Positions 48,081 to 58,207 are shown, counted from the stretch's first letter. The stretch is 64,000 nt of DNA from Lysobacter capsici (GCF_014779555.2 NZ_CP094357.1:5084001-5148000), one strand, 5' to 3'. The notes: generated by a model from the letters alone, not told the origin. Translations and numbers: made by a program.

Positions 48081-48449
48081 ATGGCACGGCACTGCATCCT
48101 GGTGGTGGAAGACGACGATCTGTTGCGCGACGTCGTGGTCGAGGCGCTCGAGGGCACCAGCTACACGGTGCTGTGGGCGAGCAATGGCCCGCATGCGCTG
48201 GAAATGATCGGCGCGCACGACGAGATCGACGTGGTCTTCAGCGATGTGAGCATGCCGCAAGGGGTCTCCGGAATCGACCTGGCATTTTCCGTGCTCGAGC
48301 GAAAGCCGGATATCCGCTTCATTTTGGCGTCCGGCTATTCGAAGTCGCAGCTTCCGAAAATGCCGGCGGGCGTTTCGTTCCTGCCGAAGCCCTACCGCAT
48401 TGTCCAATTGCTGGAGCTGCTGAAACAGCCCGATGCGACCGCGCGCTGA
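48081..48449 (+). CDS. Single-domain response regulator
   Basis: The 122-residue receiver has ILVVEDDDLLRDVVVEAL (acidic pocket), DVVFSDVSMPQGVSGIDL (Asp acceptor), FILASGYSK and FLPKPYRIVQL (conserved Lys). There is no output domain. It starts three bases after the PAS kinase stop codon and is probably that kinase's receiver. A terminator follows at 48638-48655. Confidence 0.94.
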   Translation: MARHCILVVEDDDLLRDVVVEALEGTSYTVLWASNGPHALEMIGAHDEIDVVFSDVSMPQGVSGIDLAFSVLERKPDIRFILASGYSKSQLPKMPAGVSFLPKPYRIVQLLELLKQPDATAR

Positions 48450-48635
48450 GCGACTGCGCGCTTGAGTCGATACGAGGCGGCGAGCTCAGATATCGCCGTC
48501 GTTATGGCGGCGCATCGATCGTTGGTCGGTCCGCGCAGATGGCCGAGCGCACGGCTCACGTAATAAGGCCAGGAGTTAGTCGCAGTCGCGCGGCTGCACC
48601 TCAACCCATCGCGGCGTCTCGATCCAGCAAATGAA

Positions 48636-48658
48636 GAGGGGCTCCAAAGAGCCCCCTT
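48636..48658. terminator. Terminator-like hairpin between convergent genes
   Basis: Stem GGGGCTC (48638-48644) and GAGCCCC (48649-48655), loop CAAA. It lies between the kinase/regulator pair and the minus-strand NrdJ small subunit gene and nearly matches the hairpin at 39988-40005. Confidence 0.75.
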
Positions 48659-48732
48659 GGATTCGCGATTGAGCCTGATCGCGGCTTATGGCTGCCCGCG
48701 CATGGCGACTTCGCGATTACCTCATCATCGCC

Positions 48733-49521
48733 TCAGCCGCACTTGGAATAGCCGCAGTTCAAGCAGGTCGCGCAGCCGTCCATGAGGACCAGCGCCTTGG
48801 TGCTGCACTTGTGGCAGACCGTGGCCGAGGGCGGAAACGAGGCGCCGTCGCCGGTGACGCTGACGTCCTCCACGCGCGGTTCGATCACGGTGATCGATGC
48901 CGACGCGGTTACCTCAGTGTTTTTTTTTGAGCCGCGCTGCTCGTAGGCGGCGCGCTTCTCGGCGATCAGCGCGCGTTGCGAATCGCTCATTTCCGGGTCG
49001 TGGATCATGCCGATCGACTTGAGGTGGTCCTCGACGATGGCGCCCATCTCGGCGACCAGGGACGGCATGTACACGCCGCCGGCCTTGAAGTAGCCGCCGC
49101 GCGGGTCGAACACGGCCTTCATCTCGTCGACCAGGAAGGTCACGTCGCCGCCCTTGCGGAACACCGCCGACATGATGCGCGTGAGCGCCACGATCCACTG
49201 GAAGTGGTCCATGTTCTTGGAGTTGATGAAGATCTCGAACGGACGGCGCGATTCGTGTTCGGTGCCGGCGTTGAGCACGATGTCGTTGATGGTGACGTAC
49301 AGCGCGTGTTCGAACAGCGGCGATTTGATCTTGTAGGTCGAGCCGATCAGGATCTCGGGGCGCTCGATGCGCTCGTGCATCTGGATGACGTCGGCGACCG
49401 GCAGCTCGACCGGCGCGTTGCGCGCGGCGGCGGCAGCTTCGGCGGCGCGGGCGTCCTTGGCCTTGTCTTCCTGGGTGACGACGCTGTAGCCCTTGATTTT
49501 CTTTTCGATCTTGACGGCCAT
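48733..49521 (-). CDS. B12-dependent ribonucleotide reductase small part (TSCPD domain, NrdJb-type)
   Basis: This 262-residue protein carries the TSCPD-type domain normally at the C-terminus of NrdJ. The body contains VYVTINDIVLNAG-like strands (ALYVTINDIVLNAGTEHES), MDHFQWIVALTRIMSAVF and RKGGDVTFLVDEMKAVFDPR. The tail ends in cysteine pairs (CHKCSTKAL, CATCLNCGYSKCG) suited to passing electrons to the large subunit's active site. As in Pseudomonas, the reductase is split into two proteins. The start at 49521 (MAVKIEKKIKGYSVV) is preferred over the G+C-rich extension. A histone-like gene lies between this and the large subunit. Confidence 0.9.
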   Translation of the reverse strand: MAVKIEKKIKGYSVVTQEDKAKDARAAEAAAAARNAPVELPVADVIQMHERIERPEILIGSTYKIKSPLFEHALYVTINDIVLNAGTEHESRRPFEIFINSKNMDHFQWIVALTRIMSAVFRKGGDVTFLVDEMKAVFDPRGGYFKAGGVYMPSLVAEMGAIVEDHLKSIGMIHDPEMSDSQRALIAEKRAAYEQRGSKKNTEVTASASITVIEPRVEDVSVTGDGASFPPSATVCHKCSTKALVLMDGCATCLNCGYSKCG

Positions 49522-49616
49522 GGGCCCGACTCCTGATTGCGGCGGTGCTTGTTCGTGTGCGGGTGCTGCGGGACTTGCGGGGCGAGGCGGCGCGGGATGG
49601 GCCCGGATCCTCACCC

Positions 49617-49646
49617 CAGCCCTCTCCCGCGAACGGGAGAGGGTGG
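49617..49646. terminator. G/C-rich hairpin after the histone-like gene
   Basis: CCCTCTCCCG pairs with CGGGAGAGGG across CGAA (about 49620-49643). It has no T run and may be a dispersed Xanthomonad-type intergenic hairpin as well as a terminator or mRNA stabiliser between the two downstream genes. Confidence 0.5.
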
Positions 49647-49663
49647 GACGGCGCGGTCAGGCC

Positions 49664-50179
<516 letters not shown>

Positions 50180-50444
50180 GATGCCCTCCTGATGGGCGTT
50201 CTTAATCGCGGTACGTGAGCGTTACTTGCAATCGGGGGGTGTTACCGGAGCGATGCTATACCTGCTGCGCGCGGCTAGACAGTGGCCGCTCGTCGGTTCG
50301 CCGCGCGCGCGCGTGATTCGAGCTGAAAATCCGCGGCCGCGAGGGTGGTGTCCGCGACCGCGATGCCTTCGATCGCGCCGCGCCGGCGCGTCGGGCGACG
50401 CCCGAACGCGCGGCCCGCGGTGGCGGGCGCGCGGCCGGACCGGC

Positions 50445-52598
50445 TTAGAACTTGCCGTAATACCCTTCCTTGAGCGCATCGAACAGGTTCGCGGCGGTGT
50501 GCATTTCGCCGTCGTATTCGATCTGTTCGTTGCCCTTGACCTCGATCACGCTGCCGTCGTCGAGTTCGAAACGGTAGGTGGTGTTCTCGAGGTCGGCTTC
50601 CTTCACCAGCACGCCCTGGAACGCGGCCGGGTTGAAGCGGAAGGTGGTGCAGCCCTTGAGGCCTTGCTCGTGGGCGTAGCGGTAGATGTCCTTGAAGTCC
50701 TCGTACGGGTAATCCGTGGGGACGTTCGCGGTCTTGGAAATCGAGCTGTCGACCCATTTCTGCGCGGCGGCCTGGACGTCGACGTGTTCCTTCGGGGTGA
50801 TGTCGTCGGCGGAAATGAAGTAGTCGGGCAGCTTGGCCTCGGCTTCCTCACTGAACGGCATCGCCTTGGGATTGATCAGTTCGCGGTAGGCCAGCAGCTC
50901 GAAGGAATAGACGTCGACCTTTTCCTTGGACTTCTTGCCTTCGCGGATCACGTTGCGGCTGTAGTGATGGGCGAACGACGGCTCGATGCCGTTGGAGGCG
51001 TTGTTGGCCAGCGACAGCGAGATGGTGCCGGTCGGAGCGATCGAGCTGTGGTGGGTGAAGCGGCTGCCGACGTCGGCCAGCTCTTCGACCAGTTCGGGCG
51101 CGACCTGCGCCACCCGCTGCATGTAGCGCGAGTACTTGGCGTGCAGGACCTTGCCGGGGATTTCCTGGCCGATCTTCCAGCCATCGGCCTTCATCTCCGG
51201 ACGCTTGCGCAGCATCTCGGCGGTCACGGCGAAGCGCTCTTCCATGATCGGGGCGGCGCCCTTCTCCTTGGCCAGCGCCAGGCCCATTTCCCAGCCGGCC
51301 ACGGCCATTTCGCGGGCGATGCGGTCGGTGAACTCGCACGAGGCCTTGGAGCCGTACTTCATCCGCAGCATGGTCACGGTGCTGCCCAGGCCGAGGAAGC
51401 CCATGCCGTGGCGGCGCTTGCGCATGATCTCGTCGCGCTGCTGCTGCAACGGCAGGCCGTTGACTTCGACCACGTTGTCGAGCATGCGGGTGAACACGCG
51501 CACGACTTCCTTGTATTCCTCCCAGTCGAACTCGGCCCGGTCGGTGAAGGCGTTGCGCACGAACTTGGTCAGGTTGACCGAACCGAGCAGGCAGGCGCCG
51601 TACGGCGGCAACGGCTGCTCGCCGCAGGGGTTGGTCGCGCGGATGGTCTCGCACCACCAGTTGTTGTTCATCTCGTTGACGCGGTCGATCAGGATGAATC
51701 CGGGCTCGGCGTAGTCGTACGTCGAGACCATGATCATGTCCCACAGGTGCCGCGCGCGGATGTGGCCGTAGATCTTGCAGGCGACCAGGCCGTCTTCGCG
51801 CGAGATGTAGTTGCGCGTGGTCGGCCAGTCGCGCCACACCACCTGGGCGGCGTCCTCGAGGTCGACGTCGTCGCGTTCCTTGATGTTGACCGGGAACACC
51901 AGCGGCCAGTCGGCATCGGTCTTGACCGCTTCCATGAAGCCGTCCGTGATCAGCAGCGACAGGTTGAACTGGCGCAGGCGGCCGTCTTCGCGCTTGGCGC
52001 GGATGAAGTCCTTCACGTCGGGGTGGCTGACGTCGAAGGTGCCCATCTGGGCGCCGCGGCGGCCGCCGGCGGAGGACACGGTGAAGCACATCTTGTCGTA
52101 GATATCCATGAAGGACATCGGACCGGAGGTGTACGCCCCGGCGCCGGCGACGAACGCGCCGCGCGGCCGCAGGGTGCTGAATTCGTAACCGATGCCGCAA
52201 CCGGCCTTGAGGGTCAGGCCGGCTTCGTGGACTTTCTCGAGGATGCCGTCCATCGAGTCTTCGATCGTGCCCGAGACGGTGCAGTTGATCGTCGAGGTGG
52301 CCGGCTTGTGTTCCAGCGCGCCGGCATTGGAGGTGATGCGGCCGGCCGGGATCGCGCCGCGGCGCAACGCCCAGGCGAAGCGCTCGTACCAGTACTGCTG
52401 CTTCTCGGCATTGGGCTCGGCGTCGGCCAGAGCGCGGGCGACTCGCAGGTAGGTGCCGTCGATATCGGCATCCACTGCCTCGCCGTTCTTGGTCTTGAGG
52501 CGGTACTTCTTGTCCCAGATGTCCTGGGACGCGGGCTGCAGGGCCATGTCCTGCTCTGCCGCCGGGTTCTTCACCGCCTCGAGGCGCACGCTGCTCAT
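50445..52598 (-). CDS. nrdJ: Adenosylcobalamin-dependent ribonucleotide reductase, large subunit
   Basis: This 717-residue class II reductase makes deoxyribonucleotides using a radical from coenzyme B12 and needs no oxygen. Seen are AGRITSNAGALEHKPATSTINC (cysteine of the redox pair), LKAGCGIGYEFSTLRPRGA, SSAGGRRGAQMGTFDVSHPD, the radical-site motif NPCGEQPLPPYGACLLGSVN, GMGFLGLGS and SIAPTGTISLSLANNASNGI. The TSCPD tail is missing because it is encoded separately at 48733-49521. GGAGAT precedes ATG 52598. I looked for a cobalamin riboswitch upstream and saw none. Confidence 0.95.
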   Translation of the reverse strand: MSSVRLEAVKNPAAEQDMALQPASQDIWDKKYRLKTKNGEAVDADIDGTYLRVARALADAEPNAEKQQYWYERFAWALRRGAIPAGRITSNAGALEHKPATSTINCTVSGTIEDSMDGILEKVHEAGLTLKAGCGIGYEFSTLRPRGAFVAGAGAYTSGPMSFMDIYDKMCFTVSSAGGRRGAQMGTFDVSHPDVKDFIRAKREDGRLRQFNLSLLITDGFMEAVKTDADWPLVFPVNIKERDDVDLEDAAQVVWRDWPTTRNYISREDGLVACKIYGHIRARHLWDMIMVSTYDYAEPGFILIDRVNEMNNNWWCETIRATNPCGEQPLPPYGACLLGSVNLTKFVRNAFTDRAEFDWEEYKEVVRVFTRMLDNVVEVNGLPLQQQRDEIMRKRRHGMGFLGLGSTVTMLRMKYGSKASCEFTDRIAREMAVAGWEMGLALAKEKGAAPIMEERFAVTAEMLRKRPEMKADGWKIGQEIPGKVLHAKYSRYMQRVAQVAPELVEELADVGSRFTHHSSIAPTGTISLSLANNASNGIEPSFAHHYSRNVIREGKKSKEKVDVYSFELLAYRELINPKAMPFSEEAEAKLPDYFISADDITPKEHVDVQAAAQKWVDSSISKTANVPTDYPYEDFKDIYRYAHEQGLKGCTTFRFNPAAFQGVLVKEADLENTTYRFELDDGSVIEVKGNEQIEYDGEMHTAANLFDALKEGYYGKF

Positions 52599-53405
52599 GC
52601 CTGTTTCATCTCCTTCTATTGGCGGCGGGCCGTTGGGTTGCGCCCGCCGCCGGTGGTTTCTTTTTTGAACGGGTAATCGGGGTGGATCTGAAGGTGTTGC
52701 GTACTGCGGGTGGATCGATCGATCAACTGCCTGGTAATCGGGACACTCTATGTATGTCCCGCGACCTCACTCGATCCCACGCATGCTGTGTAACGAGTGC
52801 TGCGTGTAGAGCCTGTCGCGGGTGTTGCGCCTGGCGCCGGACAAGGTCCTTAGCCGGGTGGGTCAGCCCGTCGTCAGCCCCCCGCCGACGACGACGCACG
52901 CGATCGCGTGATTTACGCGCCGCGTGCGGCTGGTATGCGTGTCTTGAGGTTCTCGTTCGTCGTCGTCATGCGCCCGCTCACTGTCTAGGCGATGCCTGCA
53001 CACCCACCCAAGCTGAACCCCTACGCTTGGGCTCCTCCTGCCGGACCGACCACTAGATGTTGTGGCCCCGCAGGGACTTCAAACTACGCCGCGCGTTTGG
53101 CGAAGTCAACGGCTTGTTGATGACTATCACGCTTTATCTGCCCCGGCTCTGTCACAGATTCCAGTTCCGGCGCGCGGTGAGCGCGTACCGGCGAAGGGCC
53201 TGCGTACACTGCCCGGCCCGCGCTGGCCGTGCATCACTTCATCGGCTATTTATTGCCCTGCTCCAACAATGAACGGGTCCGGCGCCGAACCACTGCGCGC
53301 CGCGGCGGTCCAAGCCTGCGACCGGCGCGGCCGCCCTGGCCTCACCGGGCCGACCTGCCACGATGTCCTCCCTCTTTCTTTCACGTTGACCGGAACCGCG
53401 ACGCG
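52599..53405. other. Divergent intergenic region between nrdJ and DegP-like gene
   Basis: These 807 bases hold no supported gene. A sequence ACACTCTATGTATGT at 52743-52757 loosely resembles an NrdR box (consensus ACACWATATATWGTGT), but no second box at the usual distance was recognised. No B12-box riboswitch is seen. It must hold both promoters. Confidence 0.4.
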
Positions 53406-54839
53406 ATGCGCCCTCTGCCGACCTTGCTGACCCTTGCCCTGGCCGCCGCATTCGGCGGTTTCGCCGCCACCGCGATCCGCGAAGGGATCCAGGCACCCGC
53501 GGCGGCCTCGCCGGCCGCGGCCGCGGTGATGCCGACCACCGCCGCATTGCCGGCCTCGGTCGGCGGCCAGTTGCTGCCGTCGCTGGCGCCGATGCTGCAG
53601 AAGGTGACCCCGGCCGTGGTCAGCGTGCATACCAAGCAGACCGTGCGCATCCGCAACCCGTTCGCCAACGATCCGTTCTTCCGCCGCATGTTCCCGAACA
53701 TCCCGCAGGAGCGGATCAACGAATCGCTGGGCTCGGGCGTGATCGTCGACGCCAAGAACGGCTACGTGCTGACCAATCACCACGTGATCGAAGGCGCCGA
53801 CGAGGTCTCGGTGACCCTGGCCGACGGCCGCACGGTCAAGGCCGAGTTCCTCGGCTCGGACCCGGACACCGACGTGGCGGTGATGCGGATTCCGGCGCAG
53901 AACCTCAGCGCGATCGCCCTGGCCGATTCCGATGCGCTGCGCGTCGGCGACTTCGTGGTCGCGGTCGGCAACCCGTTCGGGATCGGCCAGACGGTGACCT
54001 CGGGCATCGTTTCGGCGGTCGGCCGCAGCGGCCTGCGCGGGCTGGGCTACCAGAACTTCATCCAGACCGACGCCTCGATCAACCCGGGCAATTCCGGCGG
54101 CGCGCTGGTCAATCTCGACGGCGAACTGATCGGCATCAACACCGCCAGCTTCAATCCGCAGGGCAGCATGGCCGGCAACATCGGCCTGGGCTTCGCGATC
54201 CCGGTGAATCTGGCGCGCAACATCAAGGACCAGTTGATCGCCAACAACGGCGTGGTGCGTCGCGGCACGCTGGGGCTGGAGTCGCAGGACGTCACCCCGC
54301 AACTCGCGGCCGGGCTGAAACTGTCCGAGCCGCGCGGCGCGCTGGTCTCGCGCGTGTTCGCCGGCAGCGCGGCGGCGGCGGCCGGGCTCAAGCCCGGCGA
54401 CGTGATCCTGACCGCCAACGGTCAGCGCGTCGACGGCCGCGATGCGCTGCGCAATTTCGAAGGCCTGCAGGCGATCGGCAGCAAGATCGCGCTGGAGGTG
54501 CAGCGCGACGGCCAGCCGCTGCAACTGAACGCGACCCTGCGCGAGCAGCCCAAGGCGATGGCCGGCGCCGAGCTCGATCCGCGCCTGACCGGCGCGACCT
54601 TCGCCGAAGTGCCCGAACGCCTGCGCCAATCCGGCGTTTCCGGCGTGGTGGTGGAAAGCGTGAGCCGCGGCAGCCGCGCCGAGGCGAACAATTTGCGCAA
54701 GGACGACGTCATCGTTGCGGCCAGCAGCGGCGATTTCGACGATCTGCCCGGTTTCCGCGCGAGCTTCACGCGGACTCCGGCACAGTTGGTCCTGCGGATC
54801 CGCCGCGGCAACAGCGTCGGCAATCTGCCAATGCAGTAA
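53406..54839 (+). CDS. DegP/HtrA-type periplasmic serine protease with two PDZ domains
   Basis: This 477-residue envelope quality-control protease has a signal peptide in about residues 1-25. The catalytic triad contexts are TNHHVIEGADEV (His about 125), SDPDTDVAVMRI (Asp about 156) and ASINPGNSGGALVN (Ser about 229). Two PDZ domains follow: GALVSRVFAGSAAAAAGLKP with GDVILTANGQRV, and VVVESVSRGSRAEANNLRKD with DVIVAASSGD. It degrades or refolds damaged periplasmic proteins. The start at 53406 is the ATG before the hydrophobic stretch. Confidence 0.96.
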   Translation: MRPLPTLLTLALAAAFGGFAATAIREGIQAPAAASPAAAAVMPTTAALPASVGGQLLPSLAPMLQKVTPAVVSVHTKQTVRIRNPFANDPFFRRMFPNIPQERINESLGSGVIVDAKNGYVLTNHHVIEGADEVSVTLADGRTVKAEFLGSDPDTDVAVMRIPAQNLSAIALADSDALRVGDFVVAVGNPFGIGQTVTSGIVSAVGRSGLRGLGYQNFIQTDASINPGNSGGALVNLDGELIGINTASFNPQGSMAGNIGLGFAIPVNLARNIKDQLIANNGVVRRGTLGLESQDVTPQLAAGLKLSEPRGALVSRVFAGSAAAAAGLKPGDVILTANGQRVDGRDALRNFEGLQAIGSKIALEVQRDGQPLQLNATLREQPKAMAGAELDPRLTGATFAEVPERLRQSGVSGVVVESVSRGSRAEANNLRKDDVIVAASSGDFDDLPGFRASFTRTPAQLVLRIRRGNSVGNLPMQ

Positions 54840-55120
54840 TCGCCGATGGCGTAAGGCGCGAAGCAGCGCGCCGTCGCCGTCCGCGGTGTTTTCGTTTCAG
54901 TGTTTTCGTTTCGATGCGACAGGTTCCAAGCGACACCGTCAAGGCAACACGCTTCAATGCGTCATGTTCGATGCGCCATGCTTCATCGCACCGTTCGCGG
55001 CGCATCGGCTCACCCTCGTCGCGAGTCGCCGATCGGCCCCCGCCGCCCGGACCCGCGACAACCCGCTAGAACCCTGGACTTGTTCAGCGGTTCATCCATG
55101 CAGCACGGAGGAACACCCTG

Positions 55121-55483
55121 ATGACCCCTACCTCGACCGACGCTATCAAGAGCAACCTGGGCGAAGCCGGCACCCACCTCAAGCAAGCCGCCGCCGACGC
55201 CGGCGAAGCGATCCGCAGCGCCGCCGGCGTGGCCGGTGAAGAACTCAAGATCGGCAAGGCCAACGTCAAGTCCGGCCTGGCCGACAGTGCGCTGGCCGGC
55301 ATCGCCGCGGCCGAGAACGCCGGCGGCGCCGCGCGCGAGCAAGTCGACGCGCTTATGGACAAGGGCCGCGACCTGATCGAAAGCGCCGCCGAACTGGTGC
55401 GCGAACGTCCGCTGGCGTCGTTCGGCGTGGCCTTCGCCGCCGGCTTCATCATCGCCAAGCTCGCCCGCGGCGGCGACAAGTAA
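55121..55483 (+). CDS. YqjD/ElaB-family (DUF883) membrane-anchored protein
   Basis: This 120-residue protein has long amphipathic Ala/Glu/Lys helices (LKQAAADAGEAIRSAAGVAG, GKANVKSGLADSA) and one C-terminal membrane segment (LASFGVAFAAGFIIAKLA). In E. coli YqjD binds ribosomes at the membrane in stationary phase. It is the first of three genes; the next two overlap or nearly touch. GGAGGA lies upstream of the ATG. Confidence 0.9.
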   Translation: MTPTSTDAIKSNLGEAGTHLKQAAADAGEAIRSAAGVAGEELKIGKANVKSGLADSALAGIAAAENAGGAAREQVDALMDKGRDLIESAAELVRERPLASFGVAFAAGFIIAKLARGGDK

Positions 55484-55485
55484 GC

Positions 55486-56034
55486 GTGAGCGACACGCCC
55501 GGCATGGACCCTCACGCCCAGGCGCCTTCGGGCGCCCCAGGCGGCGACTCGCAACGTGCCGCCGCGGACGATCGCGCACCATCGATCGACGAGGCGTTCC
55601 GCGACATCGGCAGCGCGGGCCGCGAGGGCCTGTCGGCTGCGCTCGACACCGGCCGCGCCTTGCGCGGCTTGGTGGCGGCCGATCTCGCCCTGGCGCGCAG
55701 TGCGCTGGGGCGGGCCTTGCTGTGGGTCAGCGTGGCGATCGTGTTCGGCGCTTCGTCGTGGCTGTTGCTGATGGCGGCGCTGATCGCGGTGCTCAACGGC
55801 GTGCTGGGCTGGTCGTGGATGGCCTCGATGGCGTTCGCGGCGGGCCTGAGCCTGGTCGTGACCGGCGTGGGCGTGTGGCAGGCCCTGCGTTACTTCGAAC
55901 ACACCCGCCTGGACGCCACCCGCCGGCAATTGCGCCGGCTCGGGATCGGCGACGACGAAGACGACGATGCGCCCGCGCTCGGCGTCGCACCGGGGCTCAC
56001 GCCCCGCGATCCCAACCGCACGGAGGCGCGATGA
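55486..56034 (+). CDS. YqjE-family phage-holin-like membrane protein
   Basis: These 182 residues start at GTG 55486, directly after the YqjD-type stop. An acidic N-terminus (SIDEAFRDIGSAGREGLSAA) leads to two membrane segments (ALLWVSVAIVFGASSWLLLM and SMAFAAGLSLVVTGVGVWQA). A basic/acidic tail follows (RRQLRRLGIGDDEDDDA). Relatives are encoded with YqjD and have no proven function. It overlaps the next gene by four bases. Confidence 0.9.
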   Translation: MSDTPGMDPHAQAPSGAPGGDSQRAAADDRAPSIDEAFRDIGSAGREGLSAALDTGRALRGLVAADLALARSALGRALLWVSVAIVFGASSWLLLMAALIAVLNGVLGWSWMASMAFAAGLSLVVTGVGVWQALRYFEHTRLDATRRQLRRLGIGDDEDDDAPALGVAPGLTPRDPNRTEAR

Positions 56035-56414
56035 GCCGTTTCGAAGCCCTGCAACGCCGGGTCAACAAGCGCGAGAAGCTGCTCGAAGGCCGTTATCAGC
56101 AGGCGGTCGAGCGCAAGAACGAATTGAAGGCCAGTTGGCGCGAGGCCTGGACGCCGGGCCGGATCGTCATCGCCGGCCTGGTCAGCGGGTTCGTGATGGG
56201 TCGCGCCGAGCCGGTCAAGATCGCGGTCAAGAGCGGCAACCTGATGCAGATCGTGACCCTGCTGTCGGGCCTGTTCGCCGGCACCAGCGCGCAGGAAGCC
56301 GCGCAGAGCGCCGACAAGGCCGCGGGCCAGGCCGGCCACGCGGCGCGCGAAGCCGGCCACGCCGCCGACAGCGCGCAGGCGGCGGTGCAAACGGGCGAAC
56401 GCGACGCGGCCTAG
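56031..56414 (+). CDS. YqjK-like protein of the YqjD/E operon
   Basis: This 127-residue protein has a basic N-terminal helix (FEALQRRVNKREKLLEGRYQ), a hydrophobic stretch (GRIVIAGLVSGFVMG) that may be a membrane segment, and an Ala/Gln/Asp-rich C-terminus (AQEAAQSADKAAGQAGHAAR). It is third in the operon, overlapping the YqjE-type gene (ATGA). The order YqjD, YqjE, YqjK fits the known gammaproteobacterial group, although the sequence match here is by position and composition. Confidence 0.75.
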   Translation: MSRFEALQRRVNKREKLLEGRYQQAVERKNELKASWREAWTPGRIVIAGLVSGFVMGRAEPVKIAVKSGNLMQIVTLLSGLFAGTSAQEAAQSADKAAGQAGHAAREAGHAADSAQAAVQTGERDAA

Positions 56415-56844
56415 GCCGCTTGTCCGCGCGCATGGCGGAATCTGCAACGGCGATGCTTCGGTCATTCGCCATTGCCAACCTGGTTTCCGACTGCGGCAGC
56501 GGCGCCAGCCGCGACCGCGACACCGCGCCTGGGTCGCGCCGGCGATGTCGTGGCGCGTCGATCCTCGCAGGCGCAAGCAGTTTGAGTCGCGATGACCTCG
56601 CTCCCGGCATCGACGCCGGTCGGCATGCGCTTCCCGCAACGACCCGGGCCGTGACTGCGTTTTGTCGCGATGACCTCGCTCCCGGCATCGACGCCGGTCG
56701 GCATGCGCTTCCCGCAACGACCCGGGCCGTGACTGCGTTTTAAAGCACTCGTTTGGCGATGGGCCGGGCGTGTGCCCGGCGTGATGGCGAACACACACGC
56801 AACAGCGCACAGTACGCGCTCCTGAAAGCCGAGCCTTCGCCGCC
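56415..56844. other. Intergenic region containing a 78-bp tandem duplication
   Basis: There is no supported gene in these 430 bases. The duplication at 56586-56741 keeps reading frames open across both copies on each strand, so longer readings here are artefacts of the repeat. Confidence 0.6.
56586..56741. repeat. Perfect tandem duplication of 78 bp
   Basis: Two copies start at 56586 and 56664, both beginning GTCGCGATGACCTCGCTCCC and ending near GACTGCGTTTT. The identity appears complete over the whole unit, which suggests recent duplication. The unit is 26 codons long with open frames on both strands. Confidence 0.88.
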
Positions 56845-58074
56845 TTGAGCCTGCCCGCGCCGCCGTCCGCCTCAACCGAGCCGTCCGACCCGGCGCAAAC
56901 GCCGCCGGCCGACGCGCGCACCGCTGCGTCCGCGCCCAGCGTCGATACGACCGCCGACACCCCGACGTCCGCAACCGACGCAACCGCATCATCGCCACCG
57001 CCCGACACCGCGGCCAAGCCTCCGCCGCCGCCGCGTCCGCGCGCGTCGATGCCGCTGCTGGTGCTGGCGATGCTCGCGATCGGCTACACCTTGTGGGCCG
57101 CGCAGGAACTGCTGCTGCCGGTGCTGCTGGCCGCGTTCTTCGCTTTGGTCGGCAATCCGATCCTGCGCCTGCTCGGCAAGTTCTACGTGCCGCGTGTCCT
57201 CGGTGCGTTGATCGTGCTGGCCGGCGGTCTCGCGGTCGCCGGCGCGCTGACCGTGCAACTGGCCGAGCCGGCCGGCGAATGGGTGCGTCAGGTGCCGCGC
57301 GAGATGAAGCAGATCGGCCCGAAGCTGCGGCAGATGACCAAGCCGCTGCAGGACGCCAACCGCGCCGCGCAGAACTTCGCCCGCGCCGCCGGCGGCGAAA
57401 GCACCAGCAAGCCGGTGCAGGTGGTCAAGACCGAACTCAACGATCCCTATCGCTCGCTGACCGCCACGCCCAAGTACATCGCCCAGGCGCTGGCGGTGGT
57501 GCTGCTGACGTTCTTCTTCATGGTCTACGGCGAATCCCTGCAGCGCAACGCGATCGCCCTGCTGCCGAGCCAGCGCAAGAAAGTGGTCACCATCGACATC
57601 CTGCATTCGATCGAGCGCGAGATCTCGCGCTACGTATTGACCATCAGCCTGATCAACACCGGCCTCGGCCTGGCCCTGGCGGGCGCGCTGTACGCGCTGG
57701 GCGTGCCGGTGCAGGAGGCGCTGCTGTGGGGCACGATGGCGGCGATCCTGAATTTCGCTCCGTTCGTGGGCCCGCTGATCGGCATGGCGGTGATGCTGCT
57801 GATGGGCCTGGTCGCGTTCGACGAGTTGTGGCCGTCGCTGCTGCCGGTCGGGCTGTACCTGCTGCTGCACACGATCGAATCGCAGGCGGTGACGCCGATC
57901 GTGCTGGGCCGGCGCATGCGCTTGTCGCCGCTGGTGCTGATCCTGGCGCTGATGTTCTTCGGCTGGCTGTGGGGCATCATCGGCCTGCTGCTGGCGGTGC
58001 CGATGCTGGTGTGCGTGAAGCTGGTGCTGGCGCGGATCGAAGGCCTGGAGGGTTGGTCGAAGTTGCTGGAGTGA
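56845..58074 (+). CDS. AI-2E family transporter (permease-like)
   Basis: The 409-residue protein has a long Pro/Ala/Thr-rich N-terminal extension (about residues 1-65) and then about eight hydrophobic segments. Family features are AQELLLPVLLAAFFALVGNP near the start of the membrane part, a central soluble part (REMKQIGPKLRQMTKPLQDA), and the conserved C-terminal blocks WGTMAAILNFAPFVGPLIG and IESQAVTPIVLGRRMRLSPL. Family members move varied small molecules or Na+; autoinducer-2 export is shown only for some. The start at TTG 56845 is uncertain; the first ATG in the frame is far inside the extension. Confidence 0.85.
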   Translation: MSLPAPPSASTEPSDPAQTPPADARTAASAPSVDTTADTPTSATDATASSPPPDTAAKPPPPPRPRASMPLLVLAMLAIGYTLWAAQELLLPVLLAAFFALVGNPILRLLGKFYVPRVLGALIVLAGGLAVAGALTVQLAEPAGEWVRQVPREMKQIGPKLRQMTKPLQDANRAAQNFARAAGGESTSKPVQVVKTELNDPYRSLTATPKYIAQALAVVLLTFFFMVYGESLQRNAIALLPSQRKKVVTIDILHSIEREISRYVLTISLINTGLGLALAGALYALGVPVQEALLWGTMAAILNFAPFVGPLIGMAVMLLMGLVAFDELWPSLLPVGLYLLLHTIESQAVTPIVLGRRMRLSPLVLILALMFFGWLWGIIGLLLAVPMLVCVKLVLARIEGLEGWSKLLE

Positions 58075-58207
58075 GGTCGCGCGCCAAGCCTCGCGCCGCG
58101 GTATTCGAGGTCTTTGTGGCAGCGGACTCAGTGCCGCCGCTGTCCCCTCCGCCGCGTCGGAATCGTCAGCGCTTCTGCAGCCGCGTAATCGCCCCGAACA
58201 GTCCGCA

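Noticed and set aside
52599-53405. Cobalamin riboswitch upstream of the B12-dependent reductase
   Set aside because: I looked for the B12 box and the GCCACTG element on the minus strand and did not see them. A covariance search would settle it.
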